Assembly: GCF_019049325.1 (NCBI RefSeq) | Contig: NZ_JAGMUO010000120.1 | Location: 62,218-126,217, forward strand | From: Streptomyces sp. AC512_CC834 | GTDB lineage: Bacteria; Actinomycetota; Actinomycetes; Streptomycetales; Streptomycetaceae | DNA: 64,000 nt | Direction of reading: 5' to 3' | Shown here: in pieces, positions 49,507 through 57,274 of the stretch | Layout: each line of letters opens with the position of its first letter | Numbering within the stretch: the stretch's first letter is position 1 | Notes under the pieces: model-generated | Told to the model about the DNA's origin: nothing | What the model saw: only the letters and a program-made list of their open reading frames with translations | The model's database searches: none | Position numbers and translations under genes: made by a program

Positions 49507-49794
49507 TCAGCGCTTGGTCGTGTCCGTCGGCTCGGTGACCGGCCGGGAGCTGGTCACGTCGCCGGGAGAGGCCTGGATGGTGCGCTGCGCCGCGGACTGC
49601 TCGGGGTTCGGCGGGTCGGCCGGGGCGGAGTCGTCGGACTTGTTCTCGCCCTTCATGGCCTTGGCCTCGCTCTTGAGGATGCGCGCCGACTTGCCGAGCG
49701 ACCGCGCCATGTCCGGAAGCTTCTTCGCGCCGAACAGCAGGATGATGACGACGAGGATGAGAATGATCTCGGGGGCGCCGAGCCTTCCGAACAT
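49507..49794 (-). CDS. tatA: Sec-independent protein translocase TatA
   Basis: The 95-residue protein has the TatA/E layout: one N-terminal membrane helix (EIILILVVIILLFGAKKLPD), an amphipathic helix (LGKSARILKSEAKAMKG) and a polar tail. It oligomerises with TatC to move folded proteins across the membrane, among them probably the Tat-signal glycosidase encoded at 3.6-4.8 kb. The ATG at 49794 has AAGGTAA upstream. Confidence 0.95.
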   Translation of the reverse strand: MFGRLGAPEIILILVVIILLFGAKKLPDMARSLGKSARILKSEAKAMKGENKSDDSAPADPPNPEQSAAQRTIQASPGDVTSSRPVTEPTDTTKR

Positions 49795-49879
49795 AAGTCT
49801 TTACCTTCTCACCGAGGCGGCTGGGTGGGGGTGCTGTCCGACCGGCCGGACAGACGTCTGATCGATCGCTTGTGCAGCG

Positions 49880-49910
49880 ATCGTAACGCTCAGGGGTAAA
49901 CGTGAGGCAA
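49880..49910 (-). promoter_or_regulatory. Candidate promoter of tatA-tatC
   Basis: TTGCCT (49910-49905) and TACGAT (49885-49880) are separated by 19 nt on the minus strand, about 85 bp before tatA. A short hairpin, GATCGCT-TGTGC-AGCGATC, lies at the -10 and start region. The match is fair and the spacing slightly long. Confidence 0.35.
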
Positions 49911-50071
49911 TCCCTGTGCGTACTCCCGTCCGCGACCGGGCCTCGTGTTCCTGGCCGCGATCAGCAGCGTACCGTCCGGGACCGGTGAGGTGACAGGGCG
50001 AAGAGTCCCAAAACGTAACTCACAGGGTCCGGAGGGTCACCGCCGAGGTCCCGCGGCGGGGTTCAGACGTT

Positions 50072-50266
50072 TCACAGCGCGTCCACGGAACGGGCCGCGC
50101 TCTCCGTCGCGCGCTCGAGGTCGTCCGCGGCCCGGCTGATGCGGTGGGCGGAGTCCGTCACCTGCCGGCCCAGGCGCTGCGCCTCCACGAACACCTTCAC
50201 GGCGAGCACCGCGAGAACGGCAAGACCCAGGAAACCCACGGCAACGGCGAACATCGGCCAGAACAT
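50072..50266 (-). CDS. Small single-pass membrane protein
   Basis: The 64-residue protein has one N-terminal membrane helix (MFAVAVGFLGLAVLAVLAVK) and a helical, charged C-terminus with heptad-like spacing (DSAHRISRAADDLERATESA), probably a short coiled coil facing the cytoplasm. It resembles the small helical proteins often annotated as hypothetical between tatA and pafC in Streptomyces. No function can be assigned. It starts 10 bp after the zinc-ribbon gene and belongs to the same operon. Confidence 0.75.
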   Translation of the reverse strand: MFWPMFAVAVGFLGLAVLAVLAVKVFVEAQRLGRQVTDSAHRISRAADDLERATESAARSVDAL

Positions 50267-50276
50267 GACGTCGACC

Positions 50277-50642
50277 CTAGACCGTGGAGTGCAGCCGCAG
50301 GGTCCTGACCCCGCCGCCGGTGAGCAGCTCCACGACCCGCTCCCCCGCCGGCTTGCGGACGGCCGACCCGCACTCGGGGCAGGTGAACGAGTAGAAGGTG
50401 GTGCGGCTCGTGGCGCCGATGGCCAGGCGCAGGGCGCTCGCGGCGAGCTCGAAGCGACCGCGGCAGTCCGGGCAGCCCGCCTTGAACACGACCGGCGACA
50501 CGCGTCTCATACCGGCGAACGCGGACGCCGCCGTCATACCCGGCCCGCCTGCCCCCGGTCCTGTCCCCGGTCCTGTCCCTGCTGGTCCTGTCCCCGCTGG
50601 TCCGGTCCCTGGCCCTGTCCCCGGCCCCAGGGGCTCGCTCAC
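50277..50642 (-). CDS. Small zinc-ribbon protein with Gly-Pro-Thr repeats
   Basis: The 121-residue protein has two CxxC knuckles (KAGCPDCRGRF and FTCPECGSAV) that should bind one zinc. The N-terminal 35 residues repeat G-P-G-T and G-P-A-G-T units. The GTG at 50642 overlaps the pafC stop as GTGA, which supports translation of the repeat segment, although an internal ATG at MTAASAFAG could give a shorter form. Its position directly after pafC suggests a link to the damage-response pair, but this is inference. Confidence 0.75.
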   Translation of the reverse strand: MSEPLGPGTGPGTGPAGTGPAGTGPGTGPGAGGPGMTAASAFAGMRRVSPVVFKAGCPDCRGRFELAASALRLAIGATSRTTFYSFTCPECGSAVRKPAGERVVELLTGGGVRTLRLHSTV

Positions 50643-51691
50643 AGTCCTCGCTCCTGCCTGTCGTGCCGCCCCTCGACCGTCTCGGTCCCGACGTGCGCCC
50701 CGGCCGCCTCGATCCCGTCGTACGCCGAGAGCGCCTCGCGGGCGGCCAGCCGGGCGCTGTCGGCGAGCGCGGACGGGGAGACGATCCGGCCGTCGCGCCC
50801 GAGCCGCAGCGCCAGCCGCCGCAGGGAGGCCGGGTCGGGGGTGCGCAGAGTGATACGCAGGCCCCCGTCGGGAAGTTCATCCGCGCTGTCGTGCGGGTAG
50901 TACTCGGCCACCCAGCGCCCGCCGGGCCCGACCTCCACGACGACCTCGGGGTCCTCGGCGGCGGGCTGCACCAGCCCTTCCGACAGGTCCCGCAGCTCCA
51001 CCTCGGGCGGCGCGGAGGGCTCGTCCAGGATGCGGATCTCGGCGACCCGGTCGAGCCGGAAGGTGCGCCGCGCCTCGGAGCGGCGGCACCAGGCCTCCAC
51101 GTAGGTGTGCCCGACGCTGACGAGCCGGATGGGGTCGATCTCGCGCTCGGTGACCTCGTCGCGGGCCGGCGAGTAGTAGCGGATCCACAGCCGGCGGCGC
51201 TCCGAGATGGCCCGGTCGACGTCGGCGAAGACGCCGCCCTCGGACTCGAAGGTGACGGACAGACGCGAACTGGCGCCCGCGGCCTCGCCGGCCGAGGTCT
51301 CCACCTTGGCGGTCGCCCGCAGCAGCGCCTGCCGGTCGCTCTCGCGCAGTCCTGGCAGGGTCGCCACGGCCCGGGCGGCGACGAGCAGCGCCGTGGCCTC
51401 GTCGGCGGCCAGTCGCAGCGGCTCGGCGGCGTCCGCGCCGAGAGCGGCAGGGTTGTGCCACCAGATGCGCTCGCCGTCGGTGTCGATGTCGAGCAGATCG
51501 CCGCCGCGGAAGCTGGTGCCGCACATCGGCAGCACGTCGAGGTCGGAGACCAGCTCGTCCTCGGTGATGCCGAAGGCGCGCGCGACGTCCTCGACCTTGG
51601 CCCCGGGACGCTCGCGCAGATACGTCACCAGGGACAGCATCCGTCGGGTCTGGTCGATGGCGTTCACTGCCCTGACCGGTTTGCCTGCCAC
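50639..51691 (-). CDS. pafC: WYL-domain transcriptional activator PafC
   Basis: The 350-residue protein has an N-terminal winged helix (TYLRERPGAKVEDVARAFGI), a WYL domain (DVDRAISERRRLWIRYYSPA, then LVSVGHTYVEAWCRRSEARR) and a C-terminal WCX extension. With PafB it forms the heterodimeric activator of the LexA-independent DNA-damage response in mycobacteria. It lies 18 bp after pafB in the same operon. The name reflects linkage to pafA, not a role in pupylation. Confidence 0.93.
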   Translation of the reverse strand: MAGKPVRAVNAIDQTRRMLSLVTYLRERPGAKVEDVARAFGITEDELVSDLDVLPMCGTSFRGGDLLDIDTDGERIWWHNPAALGADAAEPLRLAADEATALLVAARAVATLPGLRESDRQALLRATAKVETSAGEAAGASSRLSVTFESEGGVFADVDRAISERRRLWIRYYSPARDEVTEREIDPIRLVSVGHTYVEAWCRRSEARRTFRLDRVAEIRILDEPSAPPEVELRDLSEGLVQPAAEDPEVVVEVGPGGRWVAEYYPHDSADELPDGGLRITLRTPDPASLRRLALRLGRDGRIVSPSALADSARLAAREALSAYDGIEAAGAHVGTETVEGRHDRQERGL

Positions 51692-51709
51692 TGTGTTGTC
51701 CGCTCCCCC

Positions 51710-52663
51710 TCAGCCCTTGGCCACGGCACGCAGCCGGTCCACCACGTCCGCACGCAACTCCGCGGGCTCCAGCACCACCACGTCAGGGCCGAACTCCACC
51801 AGCCACGCGTCCAGGCCGTGCCCGTACGGAATCTCCAACTCGTCCCAGCCGTCGCCGAGTTCCCGGGCCCCCGTGGCCTTCGCCCGCAGGGGGTACCCCG
51901 AGCCCGTGCGCAGCCGGATCAGCGCGGAGCGGTCGGCGGTCTCCCCCGCCCAGCTCGCGACCGTCTCGCGGACGGTGACGACGTCGGGCACGGGGGCGGT
52001 GAACCGCGCGCCCCGCGAGCGCACCCTGCCGGTGATCCGCGACAGCCGGAACACCCGCTCGGCACCGCGGTCGCGGTCGAACCCGGCCAGGTACCAGTGG
52101 CCGCGCCAGCACTCCAGCGCCCACGGCTCCACGTGCCGGGGCTCGGGCTGGGCCGCGTTGGCCTTGCGGTAGTCGAAGACGACCGGCCGGCGGTCGCGGC
52201 AGGCCAGCATCAGCGGCTCGAAGGCGGCCTCGTGCACCGGGATGCGGGGCTCCAGCGCGCTGTGCGCCTCGTACGGGTCGACGTCCTCGGGCAGCCCGGC
52301 CGCGCGCAGCTTCTGCAGCGCGCCGCTCGCGGCACCGGCGAGGCGGGCCTGCTGCCACACCTTCGCGGCGAGCCCGAGCGCGGCGGCCTCCTCGGCGTCC
52401 AGGGTGATGGGCGGCAGCCGGTTGCTGTCGCGGCGGGCCAGGTAGCCGACCTCGCCGTCGAGACTCTCGACGGTCTCGATGACCAGCCCGAGTTCCCTGA
52501 GGTCGTCCTTGTCGCGCTCGAACATGCGGTTGAAGGAGTCGTCGGAGCCCGCCTCGAGGTAGGCCTCCAGGGACTCGCGCAGCTCGCGCTTGCTGAGTGG
52601 CCGCCGCGTCCCGAGCAGACACAGCGCCAGGTTCATCAGCCGCTCGGCCTTGGCAATGGCCAT
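51710..52663 (-). CDS. pafB: WYL-domain transcriptional activator PafB
   Basis: The 317-residue protein has a winged helix (RRPLSKRELRESLEAYLEAG), a WYL domain (ACRDRRPVVFDYRKANAAQP and EPWALECWRGHWYLAGFDRD) and a WCX domain. It forms the damage-response activator with PafC. The frame is open to 52798, but the ATG at 52663 (AIAKAERLMNLALCLLG) has AGAAGGG upstream and the normal family N-terminus. Confidence 0.93.
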   Translation of the reverse strand: MAIAKAERLMNLALCLLGTRRPLSKRELRESLEAYLEAGSDDSFNRMFERDKDDLRELGLVIETVESLDGEVGYLARRDSNRLPPITLDAEEAAALGLAAKVWQQARLAGAASGALQKLRAAGLPEDVDPYEAHSALEPRIPVHEAAFEPLMLACRDRRPVVFDYRKANAAQPEPRHVEPWALECWRGHWYLAGFDRDRGAERVFRLSRITGRVRSRGARFTAPVPDVVTVRETVASWAGETADRSALIRLRTGSGYPLRAKATGARELGDGWDELEIPYGHGLDAWLVEFGPDVVVLEPAELRADVVDRLRAVAKG

Positions 52664-52775
52664 CGACGCCCTTCTCCCTATGGTGCTTACGACGGATGAC
52701 CGTACCGCCCCGGGGTGGCGCGGCAAAAGCCGAGGGCCCATGCCCGCACAGGCATGGACCCCGGATGACCGGCTC

Positions 52776-52839
52776 TGATCACTGTCCGTTCGGATCACTG
52801 TCCGATCGGATCAACGTCCGCTCGGATCAACGTCCGCTC
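52776..52839. repeat. Four 16-bp tandem repeats after the FKBP gene stop
   Basis: The unit (G/T)GATCA(C/A)(T/C)GTCCG(T/A/C)TC repeats four times without gaps (52776, 52792, 52808, 52824). On the minus strand each contains TGATC, the same as the FKBP stop context (TCTGATC). TGA falls at 52849 (stop), 52827, 52811, 52795 and 52779, closing all three frames. Confidence 0.85.
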
Positions 52840-52848
52840 GGACCTCGA

Positions 52849-53220
52849 TCAGACTCCGAGCAGATCGACCACGAAGATCAGCGTCTCGCCGGGCTTGATC
52901 GCCGGCGTCGGGCTCTGGTCACCGTAGGCGAGGTGGGCGGGGACGGTTAGCTGACGCCGGCCGCCGACCTTCATGCCCTGCACGCCCCGGTCCCAGCCCG
53001 CGATGACGCGGCCGCCGCCGAGCGGGAAGCGGAACGGCGCCCCGCGGTTCCAGCTCGCGTCGAACTCCTCGCCCGTGCTGAAGGCCACGCCCACGTAGTG
53101 GACGGTCACGGTCTGACCGGCCTCGGCAACCGGGCCGTCGCCCTCCCAGATGTCCTTGATCTCGAGGTCCGCCGGGGGCTCGCCGCCCGGGAAGTCGACC
53201 TCGGGCTTGTCGATGCTCAC
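52849..53220 (-). CDS. FKBP-type peptidyl-prolyl isomerase
   Basis: The 123-residue protein is a single FKBP domain without signal sequence: GQTVTVHYVGVAFSTGEEFD, then FPLGGGRVIAGWDRGVQGMK and PAHLAYGDQSP. These contain the aromatic pocket residues (Y, F, W) of active isomerases. It should act in cytoplasmic folding. The GTG at 53220 has AGGAG 8 nt upstream. It follows a second FKBP gene by 60 bp in the same operon. Confidence 0.93.
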   Translation of the reverse strand: MSIDKPEVDFPGGEPPADLEIKDIWEGDGPVAEAGQTVTVHYVGVAFSTGEEFDASWNRGAPFRFPLGGGRVIAGWDRGVQGMKVGGRRQLTVPAHLAYGDQSPTPAIKPGETLIFVVDLLGV

Positions 53221-53280
53221 GTGTTCAGCTCCTGCTTGTCTACGGAAAGGCAACGGCCCAAGTCTTACATCTTCGAGCCG

Positions 53281-54288
53281 TCACATCTTCGCGAGGATGT
53301 CGACGGAGAAGACGAGTGTGGAGTCCTTCTCGATGCCGCTGCCCTCCGGCGGGCTGTCGCCGTAGCCCAGGTCCGGCGGAATGACGATGAGGACCCGGCT
53401 GCCGACCTTCTTGCCCGTCAGGCCCTGCGCCCAGCCCTTGACGACCTGCTGGAGCGAGAACGAGGTCAGTTCCTTCCTGCCGTACGTGGAGTCGAACTCC
53501 TTGCCGCCGTCCCACAACACGCCCTTGTACTGCACGAGCACGCTGTCCTGGGCACCAACCTCGGCGCCGTCGCCCTCCAGGACGTACTCCGCCGCGAGCT
53601 TCTTCGGCGCGTCGGCCTTCGGCACCTCGATGGAGGGCGCCTTGCCGTCGGTGTTGGTGCCGACCTTCGGCAGGGCGGCGTCGTCCTGGGGGACTTCCTT
53701 GCCCTTGGCCGAGCTCGTGGCGTTGAAGGTGTCCTGCACGTCGACCACGAACACCAGCGTGTCGGAGCCCTTGATGCCCGCCTGCTCATTGCCCTGCTCC
53801 CCGTACCCCCAGGTCGGCGGCACGGAGAACTGGACGCGGCTGCCCGTCTTCTTGCCGGCGAGCGCGTACCGCCAGCCGTCGATGATGCTGCCCTGGGCGA
53901 GCTGGATGACGAGAGGCGTCTTGCGGTCGTAGGAGTTGTCGAAGACCTTCGCGCTCTGCCACACCTGGCCGAGGTAGTTCGCCGACACGTAGTCGTTCTC
54001 CGCGACGGCCCTGCCGCCGCCGGCGACGACCGTCTTGACCGCGAGGTCCTTGGAGGGCTCGCCGCTGCCCTTGGCGACGGTCGGCTTCTCGTCGAACTTC
54101 GTCCCCGCGGTGATCGCCGGCAGCGGACCGTCGACGATCTTCGGCGGCGGCGGCGCCGAGGTGGCCGACGCCTCGGGTGACGCGCTGTCACTCGCGTTGC
54201 TCGATGAGCCGGAGTCGTCGTCGTCACCGCATGCGGCGAGCGTGACCAGTCCCGCGGGGACGGCGATGAGGAGTGAGCGTCGGCGCAC
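53281..54288 (-). CDS. Lipoprotein with two FKBP-type domains
   Basis: The 335-residue protein has a lipoprotein signal (RRRSLLIAVPAGLVTLAAC, lipid-modified Cys20), a Ser/Pro-rich linker, and two FKBP domains at about residues 80-190 (AENDYVSANYLGQVWQSAK, LAQGSIIDGWRYALAGK) and 230-335 (VQYKGVLWDGGKEFDSTYGR, LQQVVKGWAQGLTGK). It should help fold exported proteins at the outer face of the membrane. The GTG at 54288 has GAGG upstream and starts the signal peptide. Confidence 0.9.
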   Translation of the reverse strand: MRRRSLLIAVPAGLVTLAACGDDDDSGSSSNASDSASPEASATSAPPPPKIVDGPLPAITAGTKFDEKPTVAKGSGEPSKDLAVKTVVAGGGRAVAENDYVSANYLGQVWQSAKVFDNSYDRKTPLVIQLAQGSIIDGWRYALAGKKTGSRVQFSVPPTWGYGEQGNEQAGIKGSDTLVFVVDVQDTFNATSSAKGKEVPQDDAALPKVGTNTDGKAPSIEVPKADAPKKLAAEYVLEGDGAEVGAQDSVLVQYKGVLWDGGKEFDSTYGRKELTSFSLQQVVKGWAQGLTGKKVGSRVLIVIPPDLGYGDSPPEGSGIEKDSTLVFSVDILAKM

Positions 54289-54352
54289 GGTGGGGGCCTC
54301 GTATCGATCTGGGTCTGCTTGCTGGCGTGCGCGCAACTCTACGGCGTGAGAA

Positions 54353-54381
54353 GGGCACCGTACGGCTAACGTACGGTGCCC
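54353..54381. terminator. 12-bp perfect hairpin near the lipoprotein start and pafA 3' end
   Basis: GGGCACCGTACG (54353-54364) and CGTACGGTGCCC (54370-54381) flank a 5-nt loop. Placed between the pafA 3' repeats and the FKBP lipoprotein gene, it is likely the pafA terminator on the minus strand. Confidence 0.7.
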
Positions 54382-54529
54382 GTGTGGCGTTCCGCCCTCT
54401 CGTGCGGTGACGCGTGTCTCACCCGTCCGGTCTCATCCCGCTCGGGTGTGTGGCGTTCCGCCCTCTCGTGCGGTGACGCGTGTCTCACCCGTCCGGTCTC
54501 ATACCGCTCGGGTCACATTCCGCTCGGGT
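54382..54529. repeat. 66-bp direct repeat plus 16-bp repeats joined to the pafA stop
   Basis: A 66-bp unit occurs twice in tandem (54382-54447 and 54448-54513) with one mismatch. A 16-bp repeat, CGCTCGGGTCACATTC, follows and includes the pafA stop context TCACATTCCG (54529 onward). On the minus strand TGA occurs at 54529, 54513, 54499 and 54485, in all three frames. Confidence 0.9.
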
Positions 54530-55890
54530 CACATTCCGGCGATCAGCTTCTCCACCCGGTCGTCCACCGAACGGAACGGGTCCTTGCACAACACGGTGCG
54601 CTGCGCCTGGTCGTTGAGCTTGAGATGGACCCAGTCGACGGTGAAGTCCCGGCGCTGCTCCTGGGCCCGCCGGATGAAGTCGCCGCGCAGCCGGGCCCGA
54701 GTGGTCTGCGGCGGCACGGACTTGCCCTCGAAGATCTTCAGGTCGTTGGCGACCCGGGCGGCCTGGCCCTTCTTCTCCAGCAGGTAGTACAGGCCACGAC
54801 GGCGGTGGATGTCGTGGTAGGCGAGGTCTATCTGCGCGACCCGCGGATGCGACATGGTCATGTTGTGCTTGGCCCGGTACCGCTCGATGAGCTTGTACTT
54901 CATGACCCAGTCGATCTCGGTGTCGATGCGGTCGAGGTCCTCGGCCTCGATGGCGTCCAGGGTGCGGCCCCACAGCTCCAGCACGCGCTCGACGGTGCCG
55001 GTGCGGATGCCGCGGCGGTCGACGAAGTCCACGGCCTTCTCGTAGTACTCCCGCTGCACCTCCAGCGCGGACGCCTCCCGGCCGCTGGCCAGGCGCACCT
55101 TGCGGCGCCCGGTGATGTCGTGGCTCACCTCGCGGATCGCCCGGATCGGGTTCTCCAGGGTGAGGTCGCGCATCACCGTGCCCGCCTCGATCATGCGCAG
55201 CACCAGGTCGGTGGCGCCGACCTTGAGCAGCATGGTCGTCTCGGACATGTTCGAGTCGCCCACGATGACGTGCAGGCGCCGGTAGCGCTCGGCGTCGGCG
55301 TGCGGCTCGTCGCGCGTGTTGATGATGGGCCGGGAGCGGGTGGTCGCCGAGGAGACGCCCTCCCAGATGTGCTCGGCCCGCTGGCTGACGCAGTACACGG
55401 CACCGCGCGGCGTCTGCAGCACCTTTCCGGCGCCGCAGAGCAACTGCCTGGTCACCAGGAACGGAATGAGGATGTCCGCGAGCCGCGAGAACTCCCCGTG
55501 CCGGGCCACGAGGTAATTCTCGTGACAGCCGTAGGAGTTGCCGGCGGAGTCGGTGTTGTTCTTGAAGAGGTAGACGTCGCCCGCGATTCCCTCCTCGTGC
55601 AGGCGTCGTTCGGCGTCCACCAGGAGTCCTTCGAGAATGCGCTCGCCCGCCTTGTCGTGGGTGACGAGTTCAGTCACATTGTCACACTCGGGTGTCGCGT
55701 ATTCCGGATGTGATCCCACGTCGAGATAGAGGCGGGCCCCGTTGCGCAGAAAGACATTGCTGCTGCGGCCCCATGACACGACACGGCGGAAGAGGTACCG
55801 CGCCACCTCGTCAGGCGACAGGCGGCGCTGTCCCCTGAACGTGCACGTGACGCCGTACTCGTTCTCCAGCCCGAAAATGCGGCGGTCCAT
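54529..55890 (-). CDS. pafA: Pup ligase PafA
   Basis: The 453-residue ligase attaches the C-terminal glutamate of Pup to substrate lysines using ATP. It has the glutamine-synthetase-like fold: IFGLENEYGVTC with the metal-binding Glu, GARLYLDVGSHPEYATPECD with Asp57, FKNNTDSAGNSYGCHENYLV and RPIINTRDEPHAD. Unlike Dop it lacks the long loop after the N-terminal strand. The ATG at 55890 has TAATGT 6-7 nt upstream, indicating a leaderless transcript; the gene also lies only 9 bp after the MFS gene. Confidence 0.97.
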   Translation of the reverse strand: MDRRIFGLENEYGVTCTFRGQRRLSPDEVARYLFRRVVSWGRSSNVFLRNGARLYLDVGSHPEYATPECDNVTELVTHDKAGERILEGLLVDAERRLHEEGIAGDVYLFKNNTDSAGNSYGCHENYLVARHGEFSRLADILIPFLVTRQLLCGAGKVLQTPRGAVYCVSQRAEHIWEGVSSATTRSRPIINTRDEPHADAERYRRLHVIVGDSNMSETTMLLKVGATDLVLRMIEAGTVMRDLTLENPIRAIREVSHDITGRRKVRLASGREASALEVQREYYEKAVDFVDRRGIRTGTVERVLELWGRTLDAIEAEDLDRIDTEIDWVMKYKLIERYRAKHNMTMSHPRVAQIDLAYHDIHRRRGLYYLLEKKGQAARVANDLKIFEGKSVPPQTTRARLRGDFIRRAQEQRRDFTVDWVHLKLNDQAQRTVLCKDPFRSVDDRVEKLIAGM

Positions 55891-55899
55891 GACTGAACA

Positions 55900-57159
55900 T
55901 TACGCCTGATGACCCGAACTGAAACGGGGTTCGACGGCACGGTTTGGATCATTTTCCGATGAAGCCGCAACCACCGCTCCCCCGGCGGGAGCTGCGAGGA
56001 CCCGCCCGGTGCACGCCAGTACGAGCAGAGACACGCACCCCGCCGCCCCGGGCAGGGCGAAGCCCCACAGGGCCCCGCCGTGCTCCACGACGGGCCCCGC
56101 GAGGCCCGTACCCACCGAGGCGCCCACGGTGAACGTCGTCACCAGCCACGAGAACGCCTCCGTCACGGTGCCGCGCGGCGCGTGCACATCGACGAGGACG
56201 AACGCACAGGCGATACAGGGCGCCAGGAAGACACCCGCGAGGACGGTGAGCAGCACCATGGCCACCACGCCCGGCATCAGCGTCAGCGGCAGGTAACAGA
56301 CCGCCAGCAGGGCCACCAGCACCCGCAGTCGCCGCGCCGGCTCACCACCCCACCGCCGCGCCCCGTAAAGGGCTCCCCCGACCAGCGCGCCAAGACCCAG
56401 CGCGGCCATCAGCCACCCGTAGACGGCGTCACCACCGTGTTCGTCGGCATACGGCACGGAGGCGACCGTGATGGACCCGAGCGCCATCCCGACGAACAGG
56501 AAGGCCCCCAACAGCGCCAGCAGCCCGCCCGAACGCAGCGCCCCGAGCCAGTGCGCCTCGCGCGGCGCCGACCGCCACGCGCGCGAGGGCGGCGACACGA
56601 CCACGGACAGCGCACCCAGCACCCCCACCGCGTTCAGCACGAGCAGCGCGGCCACCGGCGACCACAGCGACACGCACACCGTCACGAGCAGCGGCCCCAC
56701 GGTGAACATGACCTCCTGCGCCACGGCGTCCATCGCGTACGCCGTGTGCACCTGGTCCTCCTTGCCGAGCACACTCGGCCACAGCGCCCGCAGACCGCCC
56801 TCCAGCGGCGGCGTGAACAGCCCCGCGGCCCCGACCGCCCCATACGCGAGCACGGCCGTCCCGGTACCGGCGAACGCGAACCCCGCCATGGCCAGCGCCG
56901 ACAGCACGGCGGCCGGCAACTGCACCCGCGGCTGACCGTGCAGGTCCACGAGCCGCCCCAGCACGGGCTGCCCCACGGCGTTGGCGACGCCGTACACGGC
57001 GGCCAGCGCACCCGCGAGACTGTACGAGCCGCCCTCGGCCCGCACGAACAACACGATCGCGATCGCCGCGGTGGCGTTGGGCAGCCGTCCGACGAGCGTC
57101 CCGGCGAGCAGCCGTACGGCATGCCGCGCCCGGAGAATGTCCAGATACCCGGCGACCAC
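55900..57159 (-). CDS. MFS transporter
   Basis: The 419-residue protein has twelve hydrophobic segments typical of major facilitator drug/H+ antiporters, including AAIAIVLFVRAEGGSYSLAG near helix 1-2 and GQPVLGRLVDLHGQPR as the cytoplasmic loop A motif. It probably exports a small compound. The GTG at 57159 has AAGGGGG 7 nt upstream and is preferred to earlier starts. It is divergent from a LacI gene, likely its regulator. Confidence 0.9.
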   Translation of the reverse strand: MVAGYLDILRARHAVRLLAGTLVGRLPNATAAIAIVLFVRAEGGSYSLAGALAAVYGVANAVGQPVLGRLVDLHGQPRVQLPAAVLSALAMAGFAFAGTGTAVLAYGAVGAAGLFTPPLEGGLRALWPSVLGKEDQVHTAYAMDAVAQEVMFTVGPLLVTVCVSLWSPVAALLVLNAVGVLGALSVVVSPPSRAWRSAPREAHWLGALRSGGLLALLGAFLFVGMALGSITVASVPYADEHGGDAVYGWLMAALGLGALVGGALYGARRWGGEPARRLRVLVALLAVCYLPLTLMPGVVAMVLLTVLAGVFLAPCIACAFVLVDVHAPRGTVTEAFSWLVTTFTVGASVGTGLAGPVVEHGGALWGFALPGAAGCVSLLVLACTGRVLAAPAGGAVVAASSENDPNRAVEPRFSSGHQA

Positions 57160-57202
57160 AACGCACCCCCTTCTCTGGTTCTCTGGAACAACCCACGACG
57201 TT

Positions 57203-57231
57203 GTACGTATAACTACGTGTGCCATACGTAC
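57203..57231. promoter_or_regulatory. Inverted repeat operator between MFS and LacI genes
   Basis: GTACGTAT (57203-57210) and ATACGTAC (57224-57231) form an 8-bp inverted repeat with a 13-nt spacer in the divergent promoter region. It is a natural binding site for the adjacent LacI protein, controlling both genes. Confidence 0.6.
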
Positions 57232-57274
57232 CATGTCGCCTGTTCACGAGTCCAGACGAAAGCGCAGGCGAACG

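Noticed and set aside
52776..52839. Possible CRISPR array
   Set aside because: The units are 16 bp, directly adjacent, with no spacers and no cas genes. They are a tandem repeat.
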